This document shows, one piece after another, positions 52,635-61,578 of a DNA stretch of 64,000 bases. Made by a program: the position numbers and the translations under genes. The stretch's first letter is position 1. Every line of letters starts with the position of its first letter. Source of the DNA: CAZBMD01 sp964493325 (lineage in GTDB: Bacteria; Babelota; Babeliae; Babelales; RVW-14). Location of the stretch: positions 62,001 to 126,000 of the forward strand of contig CAZBMD010000002.1 in the NCBI GenBank assembly GCA_964493325.1, in the 5' to 3' direction. The notes under the pieces were generated by a model that saw only the letters and a program-made list of their open reading frames with translations, ran no database searches and was not told where the DNA came from.

Positions 52635-53487
52635 AAACCTACTATTTTTTTTAAGTATAATATCTGCACAAGTTCTTGTGGCTGAAGTTCAGGACCCAGT
52701 CTCTCAGCTATCTTCATCTGAAGAACATTCTATTGTTAAGGTAGCTGAAAATGGTTTGACAGAAGAGCAGTTAGCTGTGCTTGTATCAATGAAAGAAGCT
52801 ATTGAAAAACAAGAGCGGCAGGAGAATAAGTCATTTTATTCAGAGTATTTAGCCCGCTACTATCCTCGTGCCATGGTTATTCGGAACAGGTTTTTCACTT
52901 ATGCCCAGCCGGATCAGGTTCTTTCTGCTTTACATGATTTTTGTGATCTTTTGGCTGATGAGCCTTGGTTTTACTTTTCTAATAGTCCTGATGGTATAGT
53001 GATTTCTCGCTATTGGGAGTACATTGTTGGTCAGTGTAATATGATTAGTGATTATCTTGAAAAGGCACATGTTGACCTTGCCTCAAAAAAAGTTTTTTTG
53101 CCAAAGGTTGCTTCTCCACCGCCCGTATGGGGAGGTTGGCTTGGACAAATGCGTGCACCGGTGAATCAATCTTCGAAGCCTTTTTTTTCTTATTTAAATG
53201 ATGAGCAAAAAGTGGTAATTCATGAATTTTATGCCCTTATTTTTGATTATACAATTAAGCTTTTTAATAAAGCGATTCTTTTTGAAGAGTTGCCTCAAGC
53301 TCGAAATTACCTTCGTGAGCTTCACTTAGCCAATCAGAAGCTTCGTAATTCTATTTTTGAGGCAAAATATCTTCAGGCATTCAAGACAAGTAGCGATTTA
53401 CTTGTTTTACTAGGGCAAAAAATTGCAAGAAATGAGCCTGATAATGATGATGAGCTTTGCTGTCGGGGTAGGGGTTTGATTTGGTAA
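52615..53487 (+). CDS. Exported protein of unknown function (third of four)
   Basis: The 290-residue protein has a signal peptide 'KHKNLLFFLSIISAQVLVA' (~5-23), which favours the ATG at 52615 over the GTG at 52588. The mature part is helical and acidic at its start ('QLSSSEEHS', 'LTEEQLAVLVSMKEAIEKQERQE'). It is rich in aromatic residues in the middle and ends with a short cysteine pair (DDELCCRGRG). No domain is recognised. The gene overlaps the upstream gene by 20 bases and its TAATG junction overlaps the next start by one base, so translation is probably coupled. Confidence 0.72.
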   Translation: MIFFKHKNLLFFLSIISAQVLVAEVQDPVSQLSSSEEHSIVKVAENGLTEEQLAVLVSMKEAIEKQERQENKSFYSEYLARYYPRAMVIRNRFFTYAQPDQVLSALHDFCDLLADEPWFYFSNSPDGIVISRYWEYIVGQCNMISDYLEKAHVDLASKKVFLPKVASPPPVWGGWLGQMRAPVNQSSKPFFSYLNDEQKVVIHEFYALIFDYTIKLFNKAILFEELPQARNYLRELHLANQKLRNSIFEAKYLQAFKTSSDLLVLLGQKIARNEPDNDDELCCRGRGLIW

Positions 53488-56400
53488 TGAGAATATCTGT
53501 TGTTTTAATAATAAACTTTATTGCAAGTATGTTCGTCTCTGCTGATGCTATTCCGCAGACTGCGGATAGAGAGTTTTTTGATAGCTTTATTCGTCATTAC
53601 GAAAGTAGCCCAGAAGGGCGCTACGTGCATGAATATCACCCATTTGTTTTAGACAAATCAGCTCGAAGCCTTGATGAGCTTGAAGAATTTCTTATTCAAG
53701 AAAAATTCGACTTAGCGGGTCGCATGGTTATTGTTGGCTACGAAGAAAATGGAGTTCCTTCGTACTACACCAATTATAAAGAGTCTCGTATAGACGATGA
53801 AGCAACACGCAAAAATCGTGTCGGCTGGTCAATGTGCCTTCACAATCGTTTTGGCTTTATGACTGGGTTTCTGTTCAAAAGTTTTAATATTGTGGCAGAT
53901 TATTTTTCACCCGGTAAGCCACGCGTTTTTGAACACGTTGGTGCAGAGCTTGTTCCAATTTTTGATGACAAAGCAACTATTTTTCAAGAACATGCTTTTG
54001 GCGAGGCGTTTCAGCTCATGCGTAAGGCGCAACGATCAGTCATTAACAAGCTAAAGACCGAAAATTTTCATGGTATATTTTCTGATCTGATTGCTTTTTG
54101 GCAAATTTTGTATGATCACTCATTAAAAATTGGCGATCAGCAAGTTGCAGGAACACAGGATATTCTGTTTTCTATCGAATACGCGCGACATCTGGTGCGT
54201 TCAAACCTTCCAATATTTAACTATTTTACCGGTCCGGATATCACCTATCCCATCGAGATAACGTGCAAGCACGATCGACAAGTCAGTCGTCATGCGCAAA
54301 AGTTTACCAAGCTGTTTTTGCAAAAATTGGTACCGGTTGAAGAAAAGCCAACGGTGTATGTTTTTTGTAGTTTTGTTGATGGTGTTGGTAAAAGCACAAC
54401 TCTGGGTAATATTAAAAATGCAATTAAGCATGGCGATGATATTGAGGCATTTGAGCACGTTGATAATTCCTCTTCTCAACTAGCAGAAGTTTTTAAACTT
54501 AAAGATAATGTTTTTATTGCCGATTTGCCTGCACAGATGAGTCATTTTACCTACAAGCCCGATGGTATGGTGTATGTTGATGCGCGTACGGAACATGATG
54601 CAGCCCAGGTTGCAAAAATTACAGCCTATTTTAAGGCTAACGAAGAAGATATTACGCAAGATTTTGAAGATCTTGTTGCCAAAGCAACCCTGCTTGGTCA
54701 TGAAAAAGGGTTTACCGATCCAATGTTTCATGATCCTGAGAATCCTGAACTAGCATTTGTAAAAAATATTATAGTACTCAACAAAAAAGATGATAACGAT
54801 TGGGTTGCCTTTGAGCGCCACGGTAAATTCTATCTTATTCAAAAAACAGTTCCTCATGAGCTGCGTGTTCTTGTTCCGCTTGGTGTGGTAAAATCTGAAG
54901 GTTTAAAAAATATTGATTCAGAACAGATGCTCTTTTTTGAGGGCTTGAGGTTTCCCCTGCCTTATCAGCACTTTCTTGATGACTTAATTAATAAATTTAA
55001 AAGCGCAGGAATCTGCAAGGTTGTTTTTGTTGATTTTATGAGCATGTATCCACGATCGTCTCGCGAAAATGTTCGCATTAACTATTTACTCCAACAACTG
55101 GGTCATTTGTACAAAAATTTTGAACCGAGCAAAAGCTTGTACAAAGATTTTGTTAGTGGTGGGGAATTGCTTTCTTATCTGCTCAATAAAAATCTTTCGC
55201 AAGCATTAACGCAGGCGCTTGAGTCTGAGTCATTGGTGCGTCTTGCTTTGTATAAATTAATTATCGAGCGGCAAGAGGGCGATCTATCTGGGCTTTCGCT
55301 TCCGCTTCTTACAGAGCTGATTGATAAAAAAATCAAGGATGTATCGCCAGATGATAAGGGATTTTTGAGTGATCTTGTCAGCAAAAAAATGAATAACGAA
55401 AAAAACAATTTACGCAAAGTTTATGGTTTATCAAAAAATTTTGTGAATGTGCAGCAGTTTTCATTTGAAGCAGCTCAAGCTTTTTCAGATCAGATGAAAG
55501 AATTTTTTTCGGAAGTTGTTGAAGATCAGCACCTAAACGACTTGTGGGAGCTTCGTGATAAACATCTTGATATCGGAAAAACCAAGCTACAAGAAGGTAT
55601 GGTGCAGGCTGATTTTCCTGTTAAAGATGGCTCTTTGGTTAAGCTGCGTTATCGCTTTGGCTCGGCGTGCCGCGCAGACTGGTTACTTGCTCCCTGTTTA
55701 AAAATGACGCGAGCAATGTGGTATGCTGCGCTTGAAAATCTACTTTCACTTGAAAAAATATCATCAAAACGGTGGCGTCCCAAAGGTGAGTTGCGTCCAG
55801 TTCCTCCACTATTTATCCTCCCTGGATCGGATGATTGTTTTTATGGCGTGCAAAAAATATTTGAACCGGCTGAGCCCGATAAAACAATGGATGCAAGGAT
55901 GAGGCTTGATCGGTTTAACTTGATACCTTCTGGTGTTAAATTTGGAGAATTTGAGAACAAAGTTTATCGAATCAATTGGCAGTCTCAAGAAACACATTAT
56001 GGTATTTATGCTTTTGGTTGTAATGTGAATAAAAATAGAATGCCTGGATCATATATTTATATTATTTCTTCTATGCTGCAGCGCTATCAGAATGACTTTG
56101 ATGCTCAAACAGTGATGCCAACAAGTATGCTTGCCGAAAAATTGAAAGAAAGTTTTTCATGGAAATCAGAGTGTGAGCGTAATGCACGTGAAGCTGAGAA
56201 AAATGGCAGAGAAGCTGGACGATCTTGGGCTGACCAGTCTGATAATTCTGCTATGCATAATAGATCGGGTATAGCATCAAATAAGCCAGCACGGCTTCCA
56301 ATTTATACTGGTGAAGAGTGGCAACGCCCAGGGGCAAAGCGCTTGGTTCGTATGCTTGCAACGCTCGAAATGGTCATGCGTGATCCTGAAGCTGATGTTG

Positions 56401-56576
56401 TCATTCGGCCAGGGAATCGGGAAGACTTTAAAGCGGCTATCAAATTATTTGAACAAGCAACGCTCCCTCGCTTTTTTGGTATTTACTTTAAGCAACCTCT
56501 TTTTACGCGGTATCAAGATGTTGAGCCGTATCCTTCATGGGATTTTTGGGATACATTTTTTGCGCAGGATGATTAA
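53487..56576 (+). CDS. Large exported protein with a P-loop-like motif (fourth of four)
   Basis: The 1029-residue protein has a signal peptide (MRISVVLIINFIASMFVSA). Around 288-310 lies a thymidylate-kinase-like Walker A variant, 'SFVDGVGKSTT', with K302 but serine/phenylalanine where the first glycycine of the motif is usual. 'NVFIADLPAQ' (~339-348) could be a Walker B-like strand, and 'VLNKKDD' (~430-436) resembles an NKxD motif. The remainder, including an Arg/Asp-rich C-terminal half with 'LRPVPPLFILPGSDDCFYG', matches nothing I know. ATP or GTP is not expected in the periplasm, so either the protein reaches a host cell or the motif is structural. It overlaps recJ, convergently, at the stop codons. 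Confidence 0.7.
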   Translation: MRISVVLIINFIASMFVSADAIPQTADREFFDSFIRHYESSPEGRYVHEYHPFVLDKSARSLDELEEFLIQEKFDLAGRMVIVGYEENGVPSYYTNYKESRIDDEATRKNRVGWSMCLHNRFGFMTGFLFKSFNIVADYFSPGKPRVFEHVGAELVPIFDDKATIFQEHAFGEAFQLMRKAQRSVINKLKTENFHGIFSDLIAFWQILYDHSLKIGDQQVAGTQDILFSIEYARHLVRSNLPIFNYFTGPDITYPIEITCKHDRQVSRHAQKFTKLFLQKLVPVEEKPTVYVFCSFVDGVGKSTTLGNIKNAIKHGDDIEAFEHVDNSSSQLAEVFKLKDNVFIADLPAQMSHFTYKPDGMVYVDARTEHDAAQVAKITAYFKANEEDITQDFEDLVAKATLLGHEKGFTDPMFHDPENPELAFVKNIIVLNKKDDNDWVAFERHGKFYLIQKTVPHELRVLVPLGVVKSEGLKNIDSEQMLFFEGLRFPLPYQHFLDDLINKFKSAGICKVVFVDFMSMYPRSSRENVRINYLLQQLGHLYKNFEPSKSLYKDFVSGGELLSYLLNKNLSQALTQALESESLVRLALYKLIIERQEGDLSGLSLPLLTELIDKKIKDVSPDDKGFLSDLVSKKMNNEKNNLRKVYGLSKNFVNVQQFSFEAAQAFSDQMKEFFSEVVEDQHLNDLWELRDKHLDIGKTKLQEGMVQADFPVKDGSLVKLRYRFGSACRADWLLAPCLKMTRAMWYAALENLLSLEKISSKRWRPKGELRPVPPLFILPGSDDCFYGVQKIFEPAEPDKTMDARMRLDRFNLIPSGVKFGEFENKVYRINWQSQETHYGIYAFGCNVNKNRMPGSYIYIISSMLQRYQNDFDAQTVMPTSMLAEKLKESFSWKSECERNAREAEKNGREAGRSWADQSDNSAMHNRSGIASNKPARLPIYTGEEWQRPGAKRLVRMLATLEMVMRDPEADVVIRPGNREDFKAAIKLFEQATLPRFFGIYFKQPLFTRYQDVEPYPSWDFWDTFFAQDD

Positions 56577-58375
56577 GGTAATATCTGAATATCCGTTCCC
56601 TGGAGCTCAATGCGGGTTGTACCTTCCCATTCATTTTTAATAACAAACCCAGCAAGATTAAAAGGCTTGTCATCAAGTTCTCTAAAAACTTTAAATAGAT
56701 CTGGCCTGTTAAAAAAGATAACAGGCTTGATAACTCCTTGTGCAAAGACCGTGCATTTTACGTGTTTATCTTTGAGCAGTTGTGGTGGTTTGATTTGGCT
56801 TACATCTGGAATCAAAAATGTTGGTTGTGGATTTTGGTTGCCAAATGGTTCTAGTTGTTCCAAGTCAGACAACAGTTTGTGCGAAATTTCAGAAAGTTCC
56901 AATCGCGCGTCAAGCATGAGTTTTGGTTGCAAGTCATGTTTACTCAGTTGCGCGTTGATGCGAGCTTCTATATTTTTTTTGAGTGTTGGAAGATGTTTTT
57001 GTTCAAGCTTGAGTCCAGCTGCGCATGAGTGTCCGCCAAAGCTTAGTAAAAGATCTTTATTTTCTTCTAGTGCATCAAAAATATTAAATTCGGGAATAGA
57101 GCGACACGAACCTTTGGCGTAACCTTTCGCGTCGATGTGAAGCAAGATCGCTGGTCGACCAAAGTTATGGGTTAACTTGCCTGCAACAAGGCCAATGACG
57201 CCAGCTGGCCAATGATTGCTTGCTGCCATGATGAGCGATTCTTTATCAAGATCAATCCGTTTGCTTTTAATTTCTGCTTCAATTTCTTCATAAATTTCGC
57301 GATCAATTTTTTTTCGATCTTCGTTCATATTCTTTAGAATTTGCCCGATGCGTGACACTTCTTTTTCATCAGAGCTGATTAAAAATTTGACTGCTTCGCG
57401 TGAGTCTGCAAGGCGACCAAGGGCGTTGATTTGTGGTGCAATCATGAATCCAATATCAAGTGAGGTAAGTCGCGGCTTAGAAAGACCGCTGTTTGCCATT
57501 AGTGCGCTCATAGCGGTGCTTCTGAACTCATTGGTTTTCCAAAGTCCGTTTTTTACCCAAAAACGGTTTTCACCGATGAGTGGCACAACGTCAGCAACGG
57601 TACCAAGCATAATGAGCTCGTATAGCTTTTCTGGTAATTTTTCAATGCCCAATTTTTCGTAGATTAGGCAGACAATTTTAAAGATAACGCCAACCCCGGC
57701 TAGTTTTTTGAAGGCGTAGGGGCAGTCTGTTTGATTGGGATTAACGATGGCAAGGGCCTTGGGCAGCTCGCCGTGAGGTCTATGGTGATCTGTAATGACA
57801 AGGTCGATTCCGCTGCTCCATGCTTCATGAGCTGCAGCGGTTGCCGAAATGCCGTTGTCAACGGTAATAATAAGCTTATAGCCGCTTGCAATTGCTTTTT
57901 TGACGGCTGTACTAGAAAGACCATAACCCTCTTTTTCACGGTGAGGGAGGTGGTAGTTGATGTTTGCTCCAAGCGGAATAAGAGCGATGAGCATGACGGC
58001 CGAAGAGGTAGCTCCATCAACGTCATAATCGCCAAAAACGAGCATTTTTTCTTTATTTTTTATAGCTTCGATAATGCGGTTAGCTGCAATTTCAGCACCT
58101 TTGAGTCCAAGAGGATGCGGGACATCTTGTTCGTGTGAACTGAACAAAAATGATCGAATAGCTTCATGATCGGTATATCCTCGGCCAAGCAACGTTTGGG
58201 CAATCGGCAATGAGAGGTTATGGGCATAAGCAGCAGTTCGAACCGCTTCAGGATCAGTTTGAGGCATCTTCCATAAGTATTTTGAGCCCTGCAGGATATC
58301 ATATTTTTGTTCTGACGTTGTATGAGCTCCTGAAGCAATTTTTTTTGAAGAAGCTGAAGAGCCTGCTGTTTCCAT
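56573..58375 (-). CDS. recJ: Single-stranded-DNA-specific exonuclease RecJ
   Basis: RecJ is a 5'-3' exonuclease of the DHH family used in recombination and mismatch repair. The 600-residue protein (577 in E. coli) has 'FGDYDVDGATSSA', 'TVDNGIS', 'TDHHRPHGELP' (the DHH motif), and the DHHA1 signature 'FGGHSCAAGLKL', followed by a C-terminal OB domain. The ~36 residues before 'KYLWKMPQTDPEAV' are polar and not conserved, so a later start is possible, though no better site is seen. Its stop codon overlaps that of the convergent 53487 gene within the sequence TTAA. Confidence 0.94.
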   Translation of the reverse strand: METAGSSASSKKIASGAHTTSEQKYDILQGSKYLWKMPQTDPEAVRTAAYAHNLSLPIAQTLLGRGYTDHEAIRSFLFSSHEQDVPHPLGLKGAEIAANRIIEAIKNKEKMLVFGDYDVDGATSSAVMLIALIPLGANINYHLPHREKEGYGLSSTAVKKAIASGYKLIITVDNGISATAAAHEAWSSGIDLVITDHHRPHGELPKALAIVNPNQTDCPYAFKKLAGVGVIFKIVCLIYEKLGIEKLPEKLYELIMLGTVADVVPLIGENRFWVKNGLWKTNEFRSTAMSALMANSGLSKPRLTSLDIGFMIAPQINALGRLADSREAVKFLISSDEKEVSRIGQILKNMNEDRKKIDREIYEEIEAEIKSKRIDLDKESLIMAASNHWPAGVIGLVAGKLTHNFGRPAILLHIDAKGYAKGSCRSIPEFNIFDALEENKDLLLSFGGHSCAAGLKLEQKHLPTLKKNIEARINAQLSKHDLQPKLMLDARLELSEISHKLLSDLEQLEPFGNQNPQPTFLIPDVSQIKPPQLLKDKHVKCTVFAQGVIKPVIFFNRPDLFKVFRELDDKPFNLAGFVIKNEWEGTTRIELQGTDIQILP

Positions 58376-58523
58376 GAAAAAGCTTTCGATTTTTGTCCGT
58401 AAAAAATATCATGGCCAGTTTACAACATTCTCTCAGGGTCGCCAAGACGATAAATAGTATGCCTTGTCGCTTTTTTTAAAAAACTTATATTTTTTATTTG
58501 CTTAAATCGATTCAGTCAGCCAT

Positions 58524-58551
58524 TTGCAATTTAATTCAATTTTGATATATT
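58524..58551 (+). promoter_or_regulatory. Promoter for the 58598 gene
   Basis: TTGCAA (58524-58529), a 16-base spacer and TATATT (58546-58551) lie 47 bases before the start codon in an AT-rich leader. Confidence 0.5.
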
Positions 58552-58597
58552 TACTAATAGTAATAGAGGATGTGTTTTAGTCTATTGGAGGTTGATT

Positions 58598-59407
58598 ATG
58601 ATAATGCGAAATAATAAGTATTTTATAGCGCTTATTGCGGTGTTGGTAACTTATGCTGGAGCGTCAGCTGAAGTTAAAGAAGAAAAGCCTTGGTATAAGT
58701 CTATGTCTTGGAAGCAAGCTGCCTGTTATACGGGAGCGACAGCTCTTGCAGCGTACGGTTTATTCAAGGGTTATAATTACTCTGTGGGTAAAGAAAATAG
58801 CTCTCCATTTCAGGATTTGAGTGCTCTATGTCAGATTCCTGGTAATGTTCTTAGTAAAATTGCGGCAGGGATTGTTAGGAGACGAGCGAGTCAACTAGAA
58901 ACATCGGCAGCAAAGCTAGAAACATCGGCAGCAAAGTGTGAAGATTCGGCTAAGCAGTTTGGCGATGATATTAAAAATATGAGTTACGAACAATATACCA
59001 GAGGCCTGCACAGTTATTGGGAGAATAAAGCTAAGCAGGAATCTTGTAATGCTGCTGGATACTTAGAAGAAGCCAAGCGACTAAGAAATGCCGCAGGTAA
59101 ACTAGTCTTGAGCGACGTTCTGAAAGAATTTGTTCAGACTGAGCCTGTACTTATTGCAGGTTTTTGTGGCTTAGCGCTGGGTTGCTGGCAGTTGGTTATG
59201 GGGAATAATAAGAATGTGGAGCAAGAAAAGCTTGTTGACCAGAATATTCAGACAAGTGAGCAGTCTAAACAATCTCGATCTTGGGTTGACAAATTAAAGA
59301 GTGGTTCTTTAGCAGTTGCTCCATTTATATGTGCATTTAGCTTAATAAAACTTATGGAGTATGATTTTTCCTCTTATACACGTTCTATTGATTATCAATG
59401 TAGATAG
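58598..59407 (+). CDS. Exported protein of unknown function with a short internal repeat
   Basis: The 269-residue protein starts at ATG 58598, six bases after a GGAGG. It has a signal peptide ending 'AGASA' near residue 26. A weak hydrophobic stretch near 43-55 and another near 195-208 suggest membrane association. Residues ~98-120 contain an exact seven-residue repeat (LETSAAK twice) followed by a diverged copy (CEDSAKQ), suggesting a helical, heptad-like stretch. The C-terminus has a further hydrophobic segment ('SLAVAPFICAFSLIKL'). No family is recognised. A promoter precedes and a strong terminator follows it, so it is a single-gene unit. Confidence 0.75.
   Translation: MIMRNNKYFIALIAVLVTYAGASAEVKEEKPWYKSMSWKQAACYTGATALAAYGLFKGYNYSVGKENSSPFQDLSALCQIPGNVLSKIAAGIVRRRASQLETSAAKLETSAAKCEDSAKQFGDDIKNMSYEQYTRGLHSYWENKAKQESCNAAGYLEEAKRLRNAAGKLVLSDVLKEFVQTEPVLIAGFCGLALGCWQLVMGNNKNVEQEKLVDQNIQTSEQSKQSRSWVDKLKSGSLAVAPFICAFSLIKLMEYDFSSYTRSIDYQCR
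58895..58936 (+). repeat. Exact 21-bp tandem duplication
   Basis: CTAGAAACATCGGCAGCAAAG occurs twice back to back (58895-58915 and 58916-58936), in frame within the 58598 gene, encoding LETSAAK twice. Perfect identity implies a recent slippage or duplication. Confidence 0.9.
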
Positions 59408-59451
59408 CCTAAGCTGACTTCATAGAAAAATAGTCTGTATGAGTTTTACAT

Positions 59452-59496
59452 AAGAAACGGGGCTCGGGTTTTTATCCGAGCCCCGTTTCTTATTTT
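59452..59496 (+). terminator. Strong terminator after the 58598 gene
   Basis: AAGAAACGGGGCTCGG / CCGAGCCCCGTTTCTT is a perfect 16-bp stem, with a loop of about eight bases and a following ATTTT. It is among the strongest hairpins in the window. Confidence 0.85.
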
Positions 59497-59600
59497 AAGA
59501 TTAGTGTATTCATGAATATTTGGCTAAAATATGGGTTACAAATATGTTTTACAGCTGCTTAAATTGACTAAAATTAGTGTGCGAAAAGAAAGGATTTATC

Positions 59601-60041
59601 ATGGTAACATTGTGGGGAATAACGCTATTTTTGCAGACACTTCATCTTGCTTACCATCAAATAACAACAATTTTTGATTTTTACCCATTCAATAACATTC
59701 GCAGCTACACCAAAAAGCAGCAGATAATTGAATGTGTGTCGTGTGGTGTAACGATGGGATTTCCCATCATTGCAACATTTTACGGTGGTAAGATAATGGT
59801 AGGTATTTCAGTTGGATTGTTTGTACTGCTTTTAATTGGTGAATATCTTTCTTGGTGGAGGCACTATTTTTTTGGTCCAGCTGAATATTGGAAAGAAGTT
59901 TATAACCGCAAGTTTAAATCAACAATTATTGTCTTGCCTGCAATCAAAGATCATCCTATCCCAAACCTAGAGCATTTAATTTTGCATGTAATAACCGTGG
60001 TAACTTTTGTAGTAACTGTCCTTTATTTTTTATCCATGTAA
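59601..60041 (+). CDS. Small multi-span membrane protein of unknown function
   Basis: The 146-residue protein starts at ATG 59601, seven bases after AAAGGA; the GTG at 59577 has no site. Four hydrophobic segments are likely: ~2-18, ~44-62, ~63-80 and ~122-143. Conserved-looking polar features are 'HLAYHQITTIFDFYPFNN' and 'EYLSWWRHYFFGPAEYW'. I recognise no family. It stands alone between a terminator and a ~260-base gap, so its role cannot be inferred from context. Confidence 0.72.
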   Translation: MVTLWGITLFLQTLHLAYHQITTIFDFYPFNNIRSYTKKQQIIECVSCGVTMGFPIIATFYGGKIMVGISVGLFVLLLIGEYLSWWRHYFFGPAEYWKEVYNRKFKSTIIVLPAIKDHPIPNLEHLILHVITVVTFVVTVLYFLSM

Positions 60042-60299
60042 GTTAAAGTTATCTTGTTCTTTTTTGATTTCTGCAATTTTATCTGGTCCCAAAATCTCTA
60101 AAGCACATATGTGTTCATATTCTTAAAAAATCTTAAATAAATCACAGTACCTCGTGCAAATGGGGTTGAGATCCTAGTTTTATCCTGATTTATAAATTAA
60201 TTGACTCATTGGAAATAAATTAATTACACTCAGAAGTAGTGTTAGAGCTATCTGTGTTTAAATAGTAGAAAAAAGGTGATTTATTACCAGGGGATTATG

Positions 60300-61541
60300 A
60301 TGAATTATAAACAGTATTGGGTTCGTATTCTTGGTATTTGCATGGTTGTTGTTGGTTGCGGCGTTTTTTATGCTATTTCTGAAAGTGAAGCGAGTATGCC
60401 AACAGCTGAAGCTAGCATGCCATCGATGTCAGAAAGTGCTCCAGCTGCTGAGCATTCAGAAAAAAAACCAACAGATGGAAAAGCTTCTGTTGCAAAAAAA
60501 GATGAGTCAAAAAGTTATGCACAATCAATAAAAATTACTGATCAGGCAAAGCAAGCTTCACTTGAGCGTAAGGCGATTGTCGATCCATTGGCCGGTATTA
60601 ACAAGCCTATTGGTATTACAACCAGGCCTATTGAGGCATTTTTAGTTCCGCTTGGTGATGCCTTGCGCACTTTGCCTCTAGCGCCGGTATCTTCAACCTA
60701 TCCAAAGCGTCAGCCTGATATTGTGCTTAATCCTCAAGTAGATTTGTTTTTGCGTGGAGTTCAGCATCGCATTGATGATTTAAAGACTGATTTAGGAAAA
60801 TTAGTGAATAAAGACTTATCATACCTGGGTGACCCTGCAAAGCGTAAGCCGCAGCAGATAGGTAAGCCCGATGCTCGAAAGAAGGGTGCTTTTTCAAAGA
60901 AGGCGCTTAGCTCTATTACAAACGTAATTGCAAAGGTTATGAAAGCAACGATTGGTAAAGCAAGCAGTCCAATCAAAGAGTTTGATAAACCTTTTCCACT
61001 CATTCCTGTTGATAAAGAGGCTTCATTTAGCCAATTATTTCAAGGTATTCGTAATTTGCAGCAGCGAGTGATTTTGCTAGAGCAGAAGTTAAAAAGCTCG
61101 GCATCAGGAGCAGCTGCTGATGCTTCTTCTGAGCAAAGCGTTCCAGTTGGTCCTGCGCCGCTTGAAGAACTGTATGAACCATTGCCATGGGTACCTATGG
61201 CTGTCGTGTTTGGTGAAGCAAATATTGCTTTGGGTGCTGCATATGCAGCTTTTACGTTTGGGGCTCAGGCGCTTGCGGGTGCAGCAATTGTTGCGGCTGC
61301 AAGAAAATTAACTCGCCATCAACGAACAATTTATCTTAGATCATTTCAACAAGAAGTTGCTCAGTTAGAAAAGATTGCTAAAGAGTATCTGTCAAAGGGT
61401 AGCAGCGATTCATCAGCTGGTGCTCCTGAATCGGTGGGCGACTCAACAAAGAAAGTTATTGAGGATGCCCAAAAAGCAGCTTTGGGCGATAGCGCGCCTG
61501 GGGCCCCTGCAGCACCAGAACCTGCCATGATGGTTGAGTAA
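60300..61541 (+). CDS. Putative lipoprotein or membrane-anchored protein, family A copy 1
   Basis: The 413-residue protein has a hydrophobic N-terminus with a lipobox-like V-V-G-C at residues 17-20 (a plain membrane anchor is the alternative). A Ser/Ala/Glu/Lys-rich region follows. The body contains segments shared with the next gene: 'NPQVDLFLRGVQHRIDDLK', 'GIRNLQQRVILLEQKL', 'LEELYEPLPWVPMA' and 'RHQRTIYLRSFQQEVAQLEKIA'. The motif P-[IL]-x-E-[LF]-x-x-P-x-P occurs at least twice. A hydrophobic Ala/Gly-rich helix (~310-335) could insert in a membrane. The C-terminus is low complexity. ATG 60300 has AGGGG six bases upstream; 60297 is also possible. The function is unknown. Confidence 0.75.
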   Translation: MNYKQYWVRILGICMVVVGCGVFYAISESEASMPTAEASMPSMSESAPAAEHSEKKPTDGKASVAKKDESKSYAQSIKITDQAKQASLERKAIVDPLAGINKPIGITTRPIEAFLVPLGDALRTLPLAPVSSTYPKRQPDIVLNPQVDLFLRGVQHRIDDLKTDLGKLVNKDLSYLGDPAKRKPQQIGKPDARKKGAFSKKALSSITNVIAKVMKATIGKASSPIKEFDKPFPLIPVDKEASFSQLFQGIRNLQQRVILLEQKLKSSASGAAADASSEQSVPVGPAPLEELYEPLPWVPMAVVFGEANIALGAAYAAFTFGAQALAGAAIVAAARKLTRHQRTIYLRSFQQEVAQLEKIAKEYLSKGSSDSSAGAPESVGDSTKKVIEDAQKAALGDSAPGAPAAPEPAMMVE

Positions 61542-61578
61542 GGCTGAATTGACTATGAATTAATTGAGGAGATTAGAA

